NCBI RefSeq assembly: GCF_012113595.1
Contig: NZ_CP050831.1
Coordinates: forward strand, 1 to 64,000
Length of the DNA: 64,000 bases
Direction of reading: 5' to 3'
Source: Bacteroides faecium
GTDB lineage: Bacteria > Bacteroidota > Bacteroidia > Bacteroidales > Bacteroidaceae
Shown piece by piece: positions 24,409-32,251 of this stretch. The position numbers and the translations under genes were made by a program. The notes beneath the pieces were generated by a model, which saw only the letters and a list, made by a program, of their open reading frames with translations, was not told the DNA's origin and ran no database searches. Position 1 is the first letter of the stretch. Every line of letters begins with the position of its first letter.

Positions 24409-25110
24409 TTAAGATTCAACTTCCGGCGTGATTAGCTTATAGCCTTTTCCGTGGATGTTGATAATTTCGATAGAGTCATCTTCTTTCAGGTGCTTACGCA
24501 GTTTCGTGATATACACGTCCATACTGCGGGCATTGAAATAGTTATCATCAATCCAGATAGTCTTCAACGCGAAGTCACGTTGCAGAATCTCATTAGCGTG
24601 AGCGCAAAGCAATCCGAGCAATTCAGATTCTTTTGTAGTCAGCTTAGTCTGCTTGCCTTCCGAAGCCAGAATTTGTTTCTGGGTATCGAAAGTAAACTTA
24701 CCGATCTTATAGATATTACTTTCTTTGTTCTTCTTTCCGCGAACACGTCTCAGGATTGCTTCAATTCTGAACGTCAATTCTTCCATGCTGAAAGGTTTGG
24801 TGATATAATCATCCGCACCAATCTTAAATCCTTCCAGGATATCTTCTTTCAGCGTCTTAGCCGTCAGGAAGATAATAGGAATTTCAGCATTCGCCGCACG
24901 GACATCTTGTGCCAGAGTGAAGCCATCTTTCTTAGGCATCATTACGTCAAACACGCACAAGTCATATTTATTCTTCAAGAAAGCCTTATAACCGGCTTCG
25001 CCATCAGGAAATAACTCAGCAGAATAACCTTTTGCCTGTAAATATTCTCTTAAAAGCATGCCAAGATTTTCGTCATCCTCGCATAATAAAATACGCAGTT
25101 TCTCGTCCAT
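24409..25110 (-). CDS. rprY: OmpR-type response regulator RprY
   Basis: The 233-residue protein has a receiver domain with the acidic pocket EDDE (11-14), phospho-acceptor D55 in VFDVMMP, and the conserved KP in ITKPFSMEEL. A winged-helix OmpR/PhoB DNA-binding domain follows (LTTKESELLGLLCAHANEILQRDFALKTIW ... RSMDVYITKLRKHLKED). RprX/RprY was described in B. fragilis as a two-component pair whose truncated kinase gave tetracycline-related effects; the homologous RprY of Porphyromonas is linked to stress and sodium responses. The gene lies one base after rprX, and both are read from the rprX promoter. Confidence 0.93.
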   Translation of the reverse strand: MDEKLRILLCEDDENLGMLLREYLQAKGYSAELFPDGEAGYKAFLKNKYDLCVFDVMMPKKDGFTLAQDVRAANAEIPIIFLTAKTLKEDILEGFKIGADDYITKPFSMEELTFRIEAILRRVRGKKNKESNIYKIGKFTFDTQKQILASEGKQTKLTTKESELLGLLCAHANEILQRDFALKTIWIDDNYFNARSMDVYITKLRKHLKEDDSIEIINIHGKGYKLITPEVES

Positions 25111-25111
25111 A

Positions 25112-26668
25112 TCAATTATTTTTTAATAAAGGTAATGCAATAATAAATTTAGTTCCCACGTTCAGGTCGCTTTCTGCCCGGATGGTTCCCTTATGCTCGA
25201 CGATAATCTTCTTCACATAAGCCAATCCCAGTCCAAAGCCCTTCACATCGTGCAGATTACCCGTATGTACACGATAGAACTTTTCAAATATCTTTTTCAG
25301 GTTTTCCTTCTTGATGCCGATACCGTTATCCTGTATCGAAATCATCAGTTTACCCGATTCATTCCATGTTCTCACTTTCAGTTCCAGATCCTCTTCCGGT
25401 TTCTTATATTTCACCGCGTTGTCCATCAGATTAAAGATTACATTGGTGATATGCATCTCATCTGCAAATATAACAGGATCAGTGGCCTCAAGGTTCGATG
25501 TTATCTTACCATTATATCTTTCCACTTTCAGGGTAAATGTATTGATAACTCCCGTTATCAGTTCATTCGCATCAATCTCCTTCATCTTCAAAGTCGACTT
25601 CTGACGGTCGAACATCGACATTTGGAGTACCTTCTCTACCTGGAAGCGCAAGCGCTTGGTTTCATCATTTATCACTCCCGATATATGCTGGAACATCTGC
25701 GGTGATTTTCCCACTGCAGGGTCTTTCAGCATCTGTGCTGCCAACGAAATGGTGGATATCGGTGTTTTAAATTCGTGTGTCATATTGTTGATGAAGTCAT
25801 TCTTCATTTCTGTCAACTTCTTCTGACGGAATACGATATAAATCGTAAAGATGAATGTCACTAACAATACCATTGTAAATATCAACGACGGAATCATGAA
25901 GCTGATCGAATCAAAAAGATAATCTCTTCTTCCCGGGAAATGCACTTTCAGTACACTCATCTTAGCAGGTGGATCGTTCTTGAACAATGCCTGCTGATAG
26001 AATTCATCACTCCCCTTTCCGTCATAATCCGCACAACGGTAGACTTCCCGTCCATCCTTATCAATCACCATAAAGTGAAAAGGTAAGTCTATACCATTAT
26101 TATATAGGTTCGATTTCAGATAACCGTTCAAGTCACCAAACCTTACTCTATCTCCAATAGACTTGTCACTTGCCCGATAAATCATCTGCCAAACCACTTC
26201 ATTAAGCAATTCACGCTGATACATATATCGGTTTTTGATAGCCTCTATCAACGAGCGCGAGGTTTCCGGAATCGTTTTGGTTCCTCTATAAGGAGAAATC
26301 ATCGCTTTCGGAAGTTCGGATGGTTTGGTAGTCATCACTTTCAATTCAAAATCCGTATATACCTTTCCATCTTTAGACTTCATCGTAAACCGCTGCGTCT
26401 GCTGAACTAAATCATTCTGCTGCAATGAAGCGTTGTTCTCAATCAAAGCCTTCCGTTCAGCATCAGAAACATCTTCAATTAACCAACGTTGCGTTTCTGC
26501 ATATTCCACATCCTTAGAAACCTGATCCAGGCTATTGCGTACAGCCGAATCAAACTGTTCCTTACGGGTTTTCATCATTTCCTCTATATAACTGACCTGT
26601 AAATACAGTAAACTGAGGAAAGAAAGCCCCATTACAATACCTAATATCCAAATTGTTGACTTCTTCAT
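25112..26668 (-). CDS. rprX: Sensor histidine kinase RprX
   Basis: The 518-residue kinase has a membrane helix at 5-25, a large periplasmic sensor domain (about 30-260), and a second helix near 262-284 (LIFTMVLLVTFIFTIYIVF). The dimerisation/phospho-acceptor box NNMTHEFKTPISTI follows with H298, then an ATPase domain with NLMDNAVKY, DNGIGIKKENL and GFGLGLAYVKKI. It pairs with rprY directly downstream. Its 130-base leader carries five TTAAC repeats that could bind RprY for autoregulation. The signal sensed is unknown. Confidence 0.92.
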   Translation of the reverse strand: MKKSTIWILGIVMGLSFLSLLYLQVSYIEEMMKTRKEQFDSAVRNSLDQVSKDVEYAETQRWLIEDVSDAERKALIENNASLQQNDLVQQTQRFTMKSKDGKVYTDFELKVMTTKPSELPKAMISPYRGTKTIPETSRSLIEAIKNRYMYQRELLNEVVWQMIYRASDKSIGDRVRFGDLNGYLKSNLYNNGIDLPFHFMVIDKDGREVYRCADYDGKGSDEFYQQALFKNDPPAKMSVLKVHFPGRRDYLFDSISFMIPSLIFTMVLLVTFIFTIYIVFRQKKLTEMKNDFINNMTHEFKTPISTISLAAQMLKDPAVGKSPQMFQHISGVINDETKRLRFQVEKVLQMSMFDRQKSTLKMKEIDANELITGVINTFTLKVERYNGKITSNLEATDPVIFADEMHITNVIFNLMDNAVKYKKPEEDLELKVRTWNESGKLMISIQDNGIGIKKENLKKIFEKFYRVHTGNLHDVKGFGLGLAYVKKIIVEHKGTIRAESDLNVGTKFIIALPLLKNN

Positions 26669-26676
26669 AGCAACAA

Positions 26677-26745
26677 AATTAACACTCCCTAATTAACACT
26701 CCTAATGCATTAACTTGATTTAACCGGAACTTCCCGGAAATTAAC
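26677..26745. promoter_or_regulatory. TTAAC repeat array in the rprX leader
   Basis: TTAAC starts at 26679, 26693, 26710, 26720 and 26741. The first two lie in a perfect 12-base direct repeat AATTAACACTCC (26677-26688, 26691-26702) with a 14-base period. OmpR-type regulators bind direct repeats, so RprY is a plausible ligand. Confidence 0.4.
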
Positions 26746-26807
26746 CGAAAGGAGTTATTTAGGTCGTATTCTGATTACTACAACAATATAAACCCTCCTT
26801 TGGTTTG

Positions 26808-26815
26808 CAAATTTA
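26808..26815 (-). promoter_or_regulatory. Minus-7 box of the rprX-rprY operon
   Basis: On the minus strand this reads TAAATTTG, fitting TAnnTTTG. It implies a leader of about 130 bases containing the TTAAC array. Confidence 0.5.
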
Positions 26816-26871
26816 ATAAAAAATTAAATCTTCTCCTTGTGTTTTTCCATCTTTATTAATCATAGTTAAAC

Positions 26872-26905
26872 AAAAACCGTCCTCTTTTACTTAAAAAAGA
26901 GGACG
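26872..26905 (-). terminator. Terminator of the EF-G paralogue gene
   Basis: CGTCCTCTTTT (26878-26888) and AAAAGAGGACG (26895-26905) pair perfectly. On the minus strand the stem is followed by a T-run (26872-26876). Confidence 0.92.
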
Positions 26906-26933
26906 ATTTTAACACTATTAAGAAATTTACGGA

Positions 26934-29090
26934 CTATTCTTCGGTTTGTTTAGCTTCAAAATCTTTAATTAACTTATCCTGAACATCTGCCGGAACAAGC
27001 TCATAACTCGAGAATTTCATGATAAACGAAGCACGTCCGCCCGTGAGTGAGCTAAGTGCTGTCGAGTAAGAAGACATTTCTTTCAAAGGTACTTTAGCAA
27101 CCAGTTTCTCGAAACCTTTTTCGCTACTCATACCCATAATCATGGCGCGACGTCCTTGAAGGTCACCCATCACATCTCCCATTCTATCGGATGGTACAAA
27201 CACTTCAACATCATAAATCGGCTCCAGAATCTTCGGGCCTGCATTCTTGAACGCTTCACTGAAGGCGTTACGTCCGGCAAGCATGAAGGAGATTTCATTG
27301 GAATCTACCGGGTGCATCTTACCATCGTAAACGATCACGCGTACATCACGGGCATACGAACCTGTCAACGGGCCTTGCTCCAGACGAGCCATGATACCTT
27401 TCATAATAGCAGGCAAGAAACGGGCATCAATAGAACCACCGACAATACTGTTGATAAACACGAGTTTACCACCCCATTCCAATGGAATTTCTTCCGTACC
27501 TCTTACGGTAATCTTAAATTCCTGTCCGTTGAACTTGTAAGTATCGGGCACAGGCATACCTTCTTTATAAGGTTCTACAATCAAGTGAACTTCACCGAAT
27601 TGACCGGCACCACCGGACTGTTTCTTATGACGATAGTCTGCACGAGACGGTTTTGTGATTGTTTCACGATACGGAATCTTCGGTTCTTCATATTTTACCT
27701 GGAGTTTTTCATTATTTTCCAAACGCCATTTCAATGTACGAAGATGGAATTCTCCCTGTCCGTGTACCAAAGTCTGTTTCAATTCCTTTGATTGCTCGAT
27801 TACCCACGTCGGGTCTTCTTCACGCATACGGTTCAAGATGGTCATCATCTTTTCCACATCCGCTTCATTGACCGGCTTGATGGCACGCGTATATTTGGAA
27901 TTCGGATATTTGATAAAGTTGAATTTATAATCGCAATCCTTGCCATTCAATGTATTACCAGTCTTTACGTCTTTCAGTTTCACGGCAGCACCAATATCAC
28001 CGGCCCGCAATTCTTCCACTTTCACACGATTACCACCGGCTACCACATAAATCTGCGCAATACGTTCTTTCGAGCCACGGTCAGCATTCAGCAAATCGTC
28101 TCCTTCATGAACTTTGCCGCTCATTACTTTGAAATAAGATACTTCACCGATATGCGGTTCCACGCTTGTCTTGAAGAAATAAAGAGATTCCGGCCCGTTC
28201 GAGTCAGGAGCCACTTCTTTGCCATCCGTATTCTCTGCCTTCGGCATTTCAGAAACAAAAGGAACCACATTACCCAGGAATTCCATCAAGCGGCGAACGC
28301 CCATATCCTTACCGCCACAAACGCAGAATACAGGGAACATACCTCTGGCAATCAAACCTTTGCGGATACCTTCGCGCATTTCGTCTTCCGAAAGGGATTC
28401 CTGTTCGAAGAATTTCTCCATCAGGCCTTCATCATTTTCGGCAGCGGCTTCTATCAAGGCTTTGTTCATTTCCATCGCTTTTTCCATTTCTTCAGCAGGA
28501 ATGTCCTCAATTACAGGAGCACCGCCTTCGGGCTTCCACGAATATTTCTTCATCAGCAATACGTCAATCAGAGAGTTAAAGCCCGGACCGGTACTGATAG
28601 GATATTGGATGGGAACAACTTTAGAGCCATAAGCTTCTTTTAATTGCTCAAGGATATTATCATAGTCGCATTTTTCATTATCAAGCTGGTTGACTAGAAA
28701 AATAACTGGCTTATTCAATTTTTCTGTATATCGGAAATGATTTTGTGTACCGACTTCGACGCCGTATTGGCCATTGAGAAGGATAATTGCAGTGTCGGTC
28801 ACGTTTAATGCAGTTACTGTACTGCCTACGAAGTCGTCCGAACCCGGACAGTCAATAATATTAAGCTTTTTATTGTTCCATTCTACATGGAGAACGGTGG
28901 AGAAAACGGAGTAACCATACTCTTGTTCAACAGGGAAATAATCACTAACAGTGTTTTTAGCGGCAACAGAACCGCGACGTTTTATAACACCACTCTCGAA
29001 AAGCATCGCTTCCACGAGAGTGGTTTTCCCAGAGCCAGAACTTCCCAACAAGGCAATGTTCTTGATTTCATTAGTCTGATATACTTTCAT
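26934..29090 (-). CDS. Elongation factor G paralogue (EF-G2) with altered GTPase motifs
   Basis: The 718-residue protein has the five-domain EF-G layout but a divergent G domain. The P-loop is GSSGSGKTT (16-24). Switch II reads DCPGSDDF (80-87), where translational GTPases have DTPGHVDF, so the catalytic His is Ser84. The base-specificity motif is NQLD (134-137) instead of NKxD. Domain IV retains SGGAGQFGEVHL and the rest of the translocase body. From memory, the B. thetaiotaomicron EF-G2 (BT2167) was reported to translocate without detectable GTPase activity and to be needed for gut colonisation under starvation; gene order around it (S6 operon, RprXY) matches. A GTATGT/ACATAC hairpin lies in its leader. 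Confidence 0.92.
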   Translation of the reverse strand: MKVYQTNEIKNIALLGSSGSGKTTLVEAMLFESGVIKRRGSVAAKNTVSDYFPVEQEYGYSVFSTVLHVEWNNKKLNIIDCPGSDDFVGSTVTALNVTDTAIILLNGQYGVEVGTQNHFRYTEKLNKPVIFLVNQLDNEKCDYDNILEQLKEAYGSKVVPIQYPISTGPGFNSLIDVLLMKKYSWKPEGGAPVIEDIPAEEMEKAMEMNKALIEAAAENDEGLMEKFFEQESLSEDEMREGIRKGLIARGMFPVFCVCGGKDMGVRRLMEFLGNVVPFVSEMPKAENTDGKEVAPDSNGPESLYFFKTSVEPHIGEVSYFKVMSGKVHEGDDLLNADRGSKERIAQIYVVAGGNRVKVEELRAGDIGAAVKLKDVKTGNTLNGKDCDYKFNFIKYPNSKYTRAIKPVNEADVEKMMTILNRMREEDPTWVIEQSKELKQTLVHGQGEFHLRTLKWRLENNEKLQVKYEEPKIPYRETITKPSRADYRHKKQSGGAGQFGEVHLIVEPYKEGMPVPDTYKFNGQEFKITVRGTEEIPLEWGGKLVFINSIVGGSIDARFLPAIMKGIMARLEQGPLTGSYARDVRVIVYDGKMHPVDSNEISFMLAGRNAFSEAFKNAGPKILEPIYDVEVFVPSDRMGDVMGDLQGRRAMIMGMSSEKGFEKLVAKVPLKEMSSYSTALSSLTGGRASFIMKFSSYELVPADVQDKLIKDFEAKQTEE

Positions 29091-29118
29091 AATATATAAG
29101 ATTTTAAATAATTACTCA

Positions 29119-29135
29119 GTATGTTTCTCACATAC
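29119..29135. repeat. Small hairpin in the EF-G2 leader
   Basis: GTATGT-TTCTC-ACATAC is a perfect 6-base inverted repeat with a 5-base loop, about 30 bases before the EF-G2 start codon on the minus strand. It could be a regulator site or a leader hairpin. Confidence 0.4.
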
Positions 29136-29322
29136 CATTAATTTTGTGATGCGCAAATTAGGGATTAATTGGGGGAAAAGCAACACTTGCGGTAGTGTTA
29201 CTAAACAATGTTATGTAACACATCTTTATCGCGAACAATTCTGCTTAGTATAAAATTGTTTTCCCGTTAGAAACAAACAAGCCGTCCATCGCTTATTCAG
29301 AAATAATTTATTGCCTGCTGAA

Positions 29323-29395
29323 TTATCGTTCAACAGTTGTTGGACGACAGTTCTATATTTGTAGAGCATTCGTTCAACAGTTGTTGAACGATAAT
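29323..29395. promoter_or_regulatory. Two tandem 20-bp palindromes upstream of hemW
   Basis: CGTTCAACAGTTGTTGAACG (29371-29390) is a perfect 9-2-9 palindrome, and 29327-29346 is the same with one mismatch. Their starts are 44 bases apart, about four helical turns. Outer arms ATTATCGTTCAACA (29323-29336) and TGTTGAACGATAAT (29382-29395) are also perfect complements, so the whole block can form one large hairpin. It lies 90-160 bases before the hemW promoter box. Confidence 0.65.
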
Positions 29396-29484
29396 CGAGT
29401 AGTACTTGTACAAATAGTTTCGGCTGAAATAAAAATTGTTTTATTCGGGCACGTGCACTCTTTTCTGTTAAGAGAAAACAAATC

Positions 29485-29518
29485 TTTGATATATTATCCG
29501 ATAATAGTTTTACTTTTG
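29485..29518 (+). promoter_or_regulatory. Promoter of hemW
   Basis: TTTG (29485-29488) and TACTTTTG (29511-29518) are 22 bases apart, slightly long. The ATG at 29546 is 27 bases after the minus-7 box. Confidence 0.55.
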
Positions 29519-29545
29519 TATCCACAAAACTCAAACAGCATAGCT

Positions 29546-30676
29546 ATGGCAGGTATCTATCTTCATATTCCTTTCTGCAAGACTCGTTGCATCTATTGCG
29601 ATTTTTATTCGACTACCCGTAGTGAACTAAAAACACGCTATGTACGCGCCCTTTGCAGTGAACTGGAAATGCGGAAAGAATATTTGAAGGGAGAACGGGT
29701 AGAAACTATTTATTTCGGGGGCGGAACGCCGTCGCAACTGGAAGAAGGAGATTTCAGACAACTGTTCGAAACCATACAGAAGTGTTATGGAGTGGAATCT
29801 TGCCGCGAAATCACTCTGGAAGCCAATCCGGACGACTTATCAAAGGAATATCTGCAAATGTTGTCTACTCTCCCATTCAACCGCCTCAGCATGGGAATAC
29901 AGACTTTCGATGACGCTACCCTCAAATTGCTGAAACGCCGCCATGATGCCCGGACTGCCATCGAAGCTGTCGACAGATGCCGGCAAGCCGGATTCAGCAA
30001 TATCAGCATCGACCTTATATATGGACTGCCGGGAGAAACGAAAGAGCGTTGGGAGAACGATCTCCGACAGGCTATCGACCTGAATGTGGAGCATATTTCT
30101 GCCTATCACTTGATTTACGAAGAAGATACACCTATATATAAGATGTTGAAGCAGCACCAGGTATCCGAAGTAGACGAAGATTCCAGCCTGGAGTTTTTTA
30201 CGTTGCTGATAGAGCGTCTGCAAAAAGCAGGATTCGAGCATTATGAAATCTCTAATTTCTGCCGACCCGGCAAATACTCCCGCCACAATACTTCGTATTG
30301 GCAAGGTATCTCTTATCTGGGTTGTGGGCCATCGGCACACTCTTTCGACGGAATGACACGGGAATGGAATGTTTCATCCATCGACCTATATATAAAAGAT
30401 ATAGAGGAGAACCGCCGTGCTTTTGAAATCGAACACCTGGATCAAGTCACCCGTTACAATGAATTTATCATCACTACCATACGCACAGTGTGGGGCACAC
30501 CCATAGAAAAGCTAAAACAGACATTTGGCAATGAACTATGGGAGTACTGCCGGAAGATGGCTGCGCCCTATTTGGAAAATGGAAAACTGGAAGAGCACGA
30601 TGGCGCTCTGCGCCTGACCCGTGAAGGTATTTTCATTTCCGACAGTATAATGAGTGATTTGCTTTGGGTAGATTAA
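29546..30676 (+). CDS. hemW: Radical SAM heme chaperone HemW (coproporphyrinogen III oxidase-like)
   Basis: HemW binds heme and a 4Fe-4S cluster and is thought to insert heme into respiratory enzymes. It resembles HemN but is not a true oxidase. The 376-residue protein starts MAGIYLHIPFCKTRCIYCDFY with cluster cysteines C11, C15 and C18, followed by YFGGGTPSQL, EANPDDLSKEYL, RLSMGIQTFDD and the HNTSYW heme-binding motif near the middle. A longer open frame from 29381 is rejected because it runs through the promoter and palindromes. It is separated by 19 bases from the ECF sigma gene, so read-through is possible. Confidence 0.93.
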   Translation: MAGIYLHIPFCKTRCIYCDFYSTTRSELKTRYVRALCSELEMRKEYLKGERVETIYFGGGTPSQLEEGDFRQLFETIQKCYGVESCREITLEANPDDLSKEYLQMLSTLPFNRLSMGIQTFDDATLKLLKRRHDARTAIEAVDRCRQAGFSNISIDLIYGLPGETKERWENDLRQAIDLNVEHISAYHLIYEEDTPIYKMLKQHQVSEVDEDSSLEFFTLLIERLQKAGFEHYEISNFCRPGKYSRHNTSYWQGISYLGCGPSAHSFDGMTREWNVSSIDLYIKDIEENRRAFEIEHLDQVTRYNEFIITTIRTVWGTPIEKLKQTFGNELWEYCRKMAAPYLENGKLEEHDGALRLTREGIFISDSIMSDLLWVD

Positions 30677-30695
30677 TAAAATAAACGGCAAGCCG

Positions 30696-31250
30696 ATGAC
30701 CGAATCAGAAGTAAGAAAGTTATTACGGCAAATGAAGGAACTGGATTCGCAAACCGCGTTCCGGGACTTTTATGACATGACATACGACCGCCTTTTCCGC
30801 ATTGCTTACTACTATGTAAAGCAAGAAGAATGGTCGCAAGAAATCGTACTCGATGTATTCCTGAAACTCTGGAAACAGCGCAGCACGTTACTCGACGTGA
30901 GAAATATTGAAGATTATTGCTTTATCCTGGTCAAGAATGCTTCACTCAATTATTTGGAAAAAGAATCCAAGCATACGTTTATTCATGCCGACTCCCTTCC
31001 CGAACCGCAGGAACAAAGTTACTCACCGGAAGAATCATTAATCAGCGAAGAACTGTTTGCCCTCTATGTGAAAGCACTCGACCGACTTCCCGAACGTTGC
31101 AGGGAGATATTTATCCGCATCCGTGAAGAAAAACAGAGTTATGCACAAGTAGCGGAAGAATTGGGTATCAGCACAAATACAGTAGATGCCCAGCTACAAA
31201 AAGCAATAACACGCCTGAAGGAGATGATTAGCCGGGTCGAGATAGATTAA
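30696..31250 (+). CDS. ECF-family RNA polymerase sigma-70 factor
   Basis: This 184-residue protein has region 2 (FRDFYDMTYDRLFRIAYYYVKQEEWSQEIVLDVFLKLWKQ) and region 4 (ERCREIFIRIREEKQSYAQVAEELGISTNTVDAQLQKAITRLKE) with no regions 1 or 3, the ECF layout of the Bacteroidetes FecI-like group. It directs RNA polymerase to the linked FecR-TonB receptor genes once the receptor signals. It starts 19 bases after hemW. A candidate ECF-type promoter lies in the gap between it and FecR. Confidence 0.93.
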   Translation: MTESEVRKLLRQMKELDSQTAFRDFYDMTYDRLFRIAYYYVKQEEWSQEIVLDVFLKLWKQRSTLLDVRNIEDYCFILVKNASLNYLEKESKHTFIHADSLPEPQEQSYSPEESLISEELFALYVKALDRLPERCREIFIRIREEKQSYAQVAEELGISTNTVDAQLQKAITRLKEMISRVEID

Positions 31251-31270
31251 CATTTATTCGCATAAAAAGC

Positions 31271-31299
31271 GTAGGGAGTTTCTGTCAATCTTCTGTCTT
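31271..31299 (+). promoter_or_regulatory. Candidate ECF-sigma-dependent promoter before fecR
   Basis: GTAGGGAGTTT (31271-31281) followed after a spacer by TGTCTT (31294-31299) resembles a FecI-type minus-35 GGG/AGTT and minus-10 TGTC arrangement. The FecR ATG is about 68 bases further on. Confidence 0.4.
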
Positions 31300-31366
31300 T
31301 ATCAGCAAATAACCCGATTAATCACTAATTAGTCAGAAATGATGAACGAAGTAATACAGAAAAAGA

Positions 31367-32251
31367 ATGAAATACACCGATAGGGAATTAGAAGAAATAC
31401 TGAACAAGCTCATTGCTTCCACGTGTTCACCGCGGGGACGTTTTTCCGCAGCAGCCGGCTATCCGGAGTTAGAGAAAAAGCTAAAGTCCCATACCCGGCG
31501 TCTGACCTTGATACGTACATTCTCAGCAGCAGCGGCAGTACTTCTACTCTGCCTGTCGGCATGGACAGTTTATTTATATATGCAGCCTGTCTCGATAGAG
31601 ACGGTTTCTACATTGGCGGAAACACGGACAGTTCATCTCCCTGACGGTAGCACTGTCACCCTAAACCATTATTCTTCAATTTCTTATCCGGAGAAGTTCA
31701 AATCGGATAACCGGGAAGTGGAACTGAATGGAGAAGCCTACTTTGAAGTAAGCAAGGACAATAAGCATCCGTTTATTGTGCAGACCGAGACAATTGACGT
31801 GCAGGTATTGGGAACTCATTTCAATGTGGATGCCTATCGTGACAATCCTGACGTAAGAACAACGTTATTAACAGGTTCGGTGGCTGTCAGCAATAAAAAC
31901 AACTCTGTCCGCATGGTATTAAAGCCGAATGAAATTGCTATATATAATAAGGTAGAGCAAAAGCTCACCCGCAAAGCCCTGGAAAATGCAAAAGATGAAA
32001 TCTCCTGGCGGCACGGAGAGTTTATATTCGATGATTTGCCTTTACAGGAAATTGTCCGCGAACTATCCAACTCATTCGGAACAAGCATCCGTATATCCGG
32101 CACAGCTTTGCAGGATTACCGAATTACAGCCCGATTCCGCAATGGAGAGGATTTGGAAACGATTCTGTCCGTATTACACAATGCCGGCTATTTCGACTAT
32201 TCACAAAACGATAAACAGATTATTATTACTACTAAACCAGACTTAAAATGA
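31367..32251 (+). CDS. FecR-family anti-sigma factor
   Basis: The 294-residue membrane protein has a short cytoplasmic sigma-binding part (about 1-45), one membrane helix (near 48-70, TFSAAAAVLLLCLSAWTVYLYM) and a periplasmic FecR domain with RTVHLPDGSTVTLNHYSSISYPEKF, REVELNGEAYFEVSKDNKHPFIVQT and VLGTHFNVDAY. The C-terminal DUF4974-type domain (EIVRELSNSFGTSIRISG) contacts the receptor's STN domain. It holds the upstream sigma factor inactive until the TonB receptor signals. Its stop codon overlaps the receptor ATG (ATGA), so the two are translationally coupled. Confidence 0.93.
   Translation: MKYTDRELEEILNKLIASTCSPRGRFSAAAGYPELEKKLKSHTRRLTLIRTFSAAAAVLLLCLSAWTVYLYMQPVSIETVSTLAETRTVHLPDGSTVTLNHYSSISYPEKFKSDNREVELNGEAYFEVSKDNKHPFIVQTETIDVQVLGTHFNVDAYRDNPDVRTTLLTGSVAVSNKNNSVRMVLKPNEIAIYNKVEQKLTRKALENAKDEISWRHGEFIFDDLPLQEIVRELSNSFGTSIRISGTALQDYRITARFRNGEDLETILSVLHNAGYFDYSQNDKQIIITTKPDLK

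Noticed and set aside
27792..28643. A 283-codon plus-strand frame opposite EF-G2
   Set aside because: Antisense to a clearly conserved gene, with His/Phe-rich composition and no promoter or family motif.
29226..29534. A 102-codon minus-strand open frame before hemW
   Set aside because: It runs through both palindromes and the hemW promoter, has no family features, and conflicts with hemW's own regulatory DNA.
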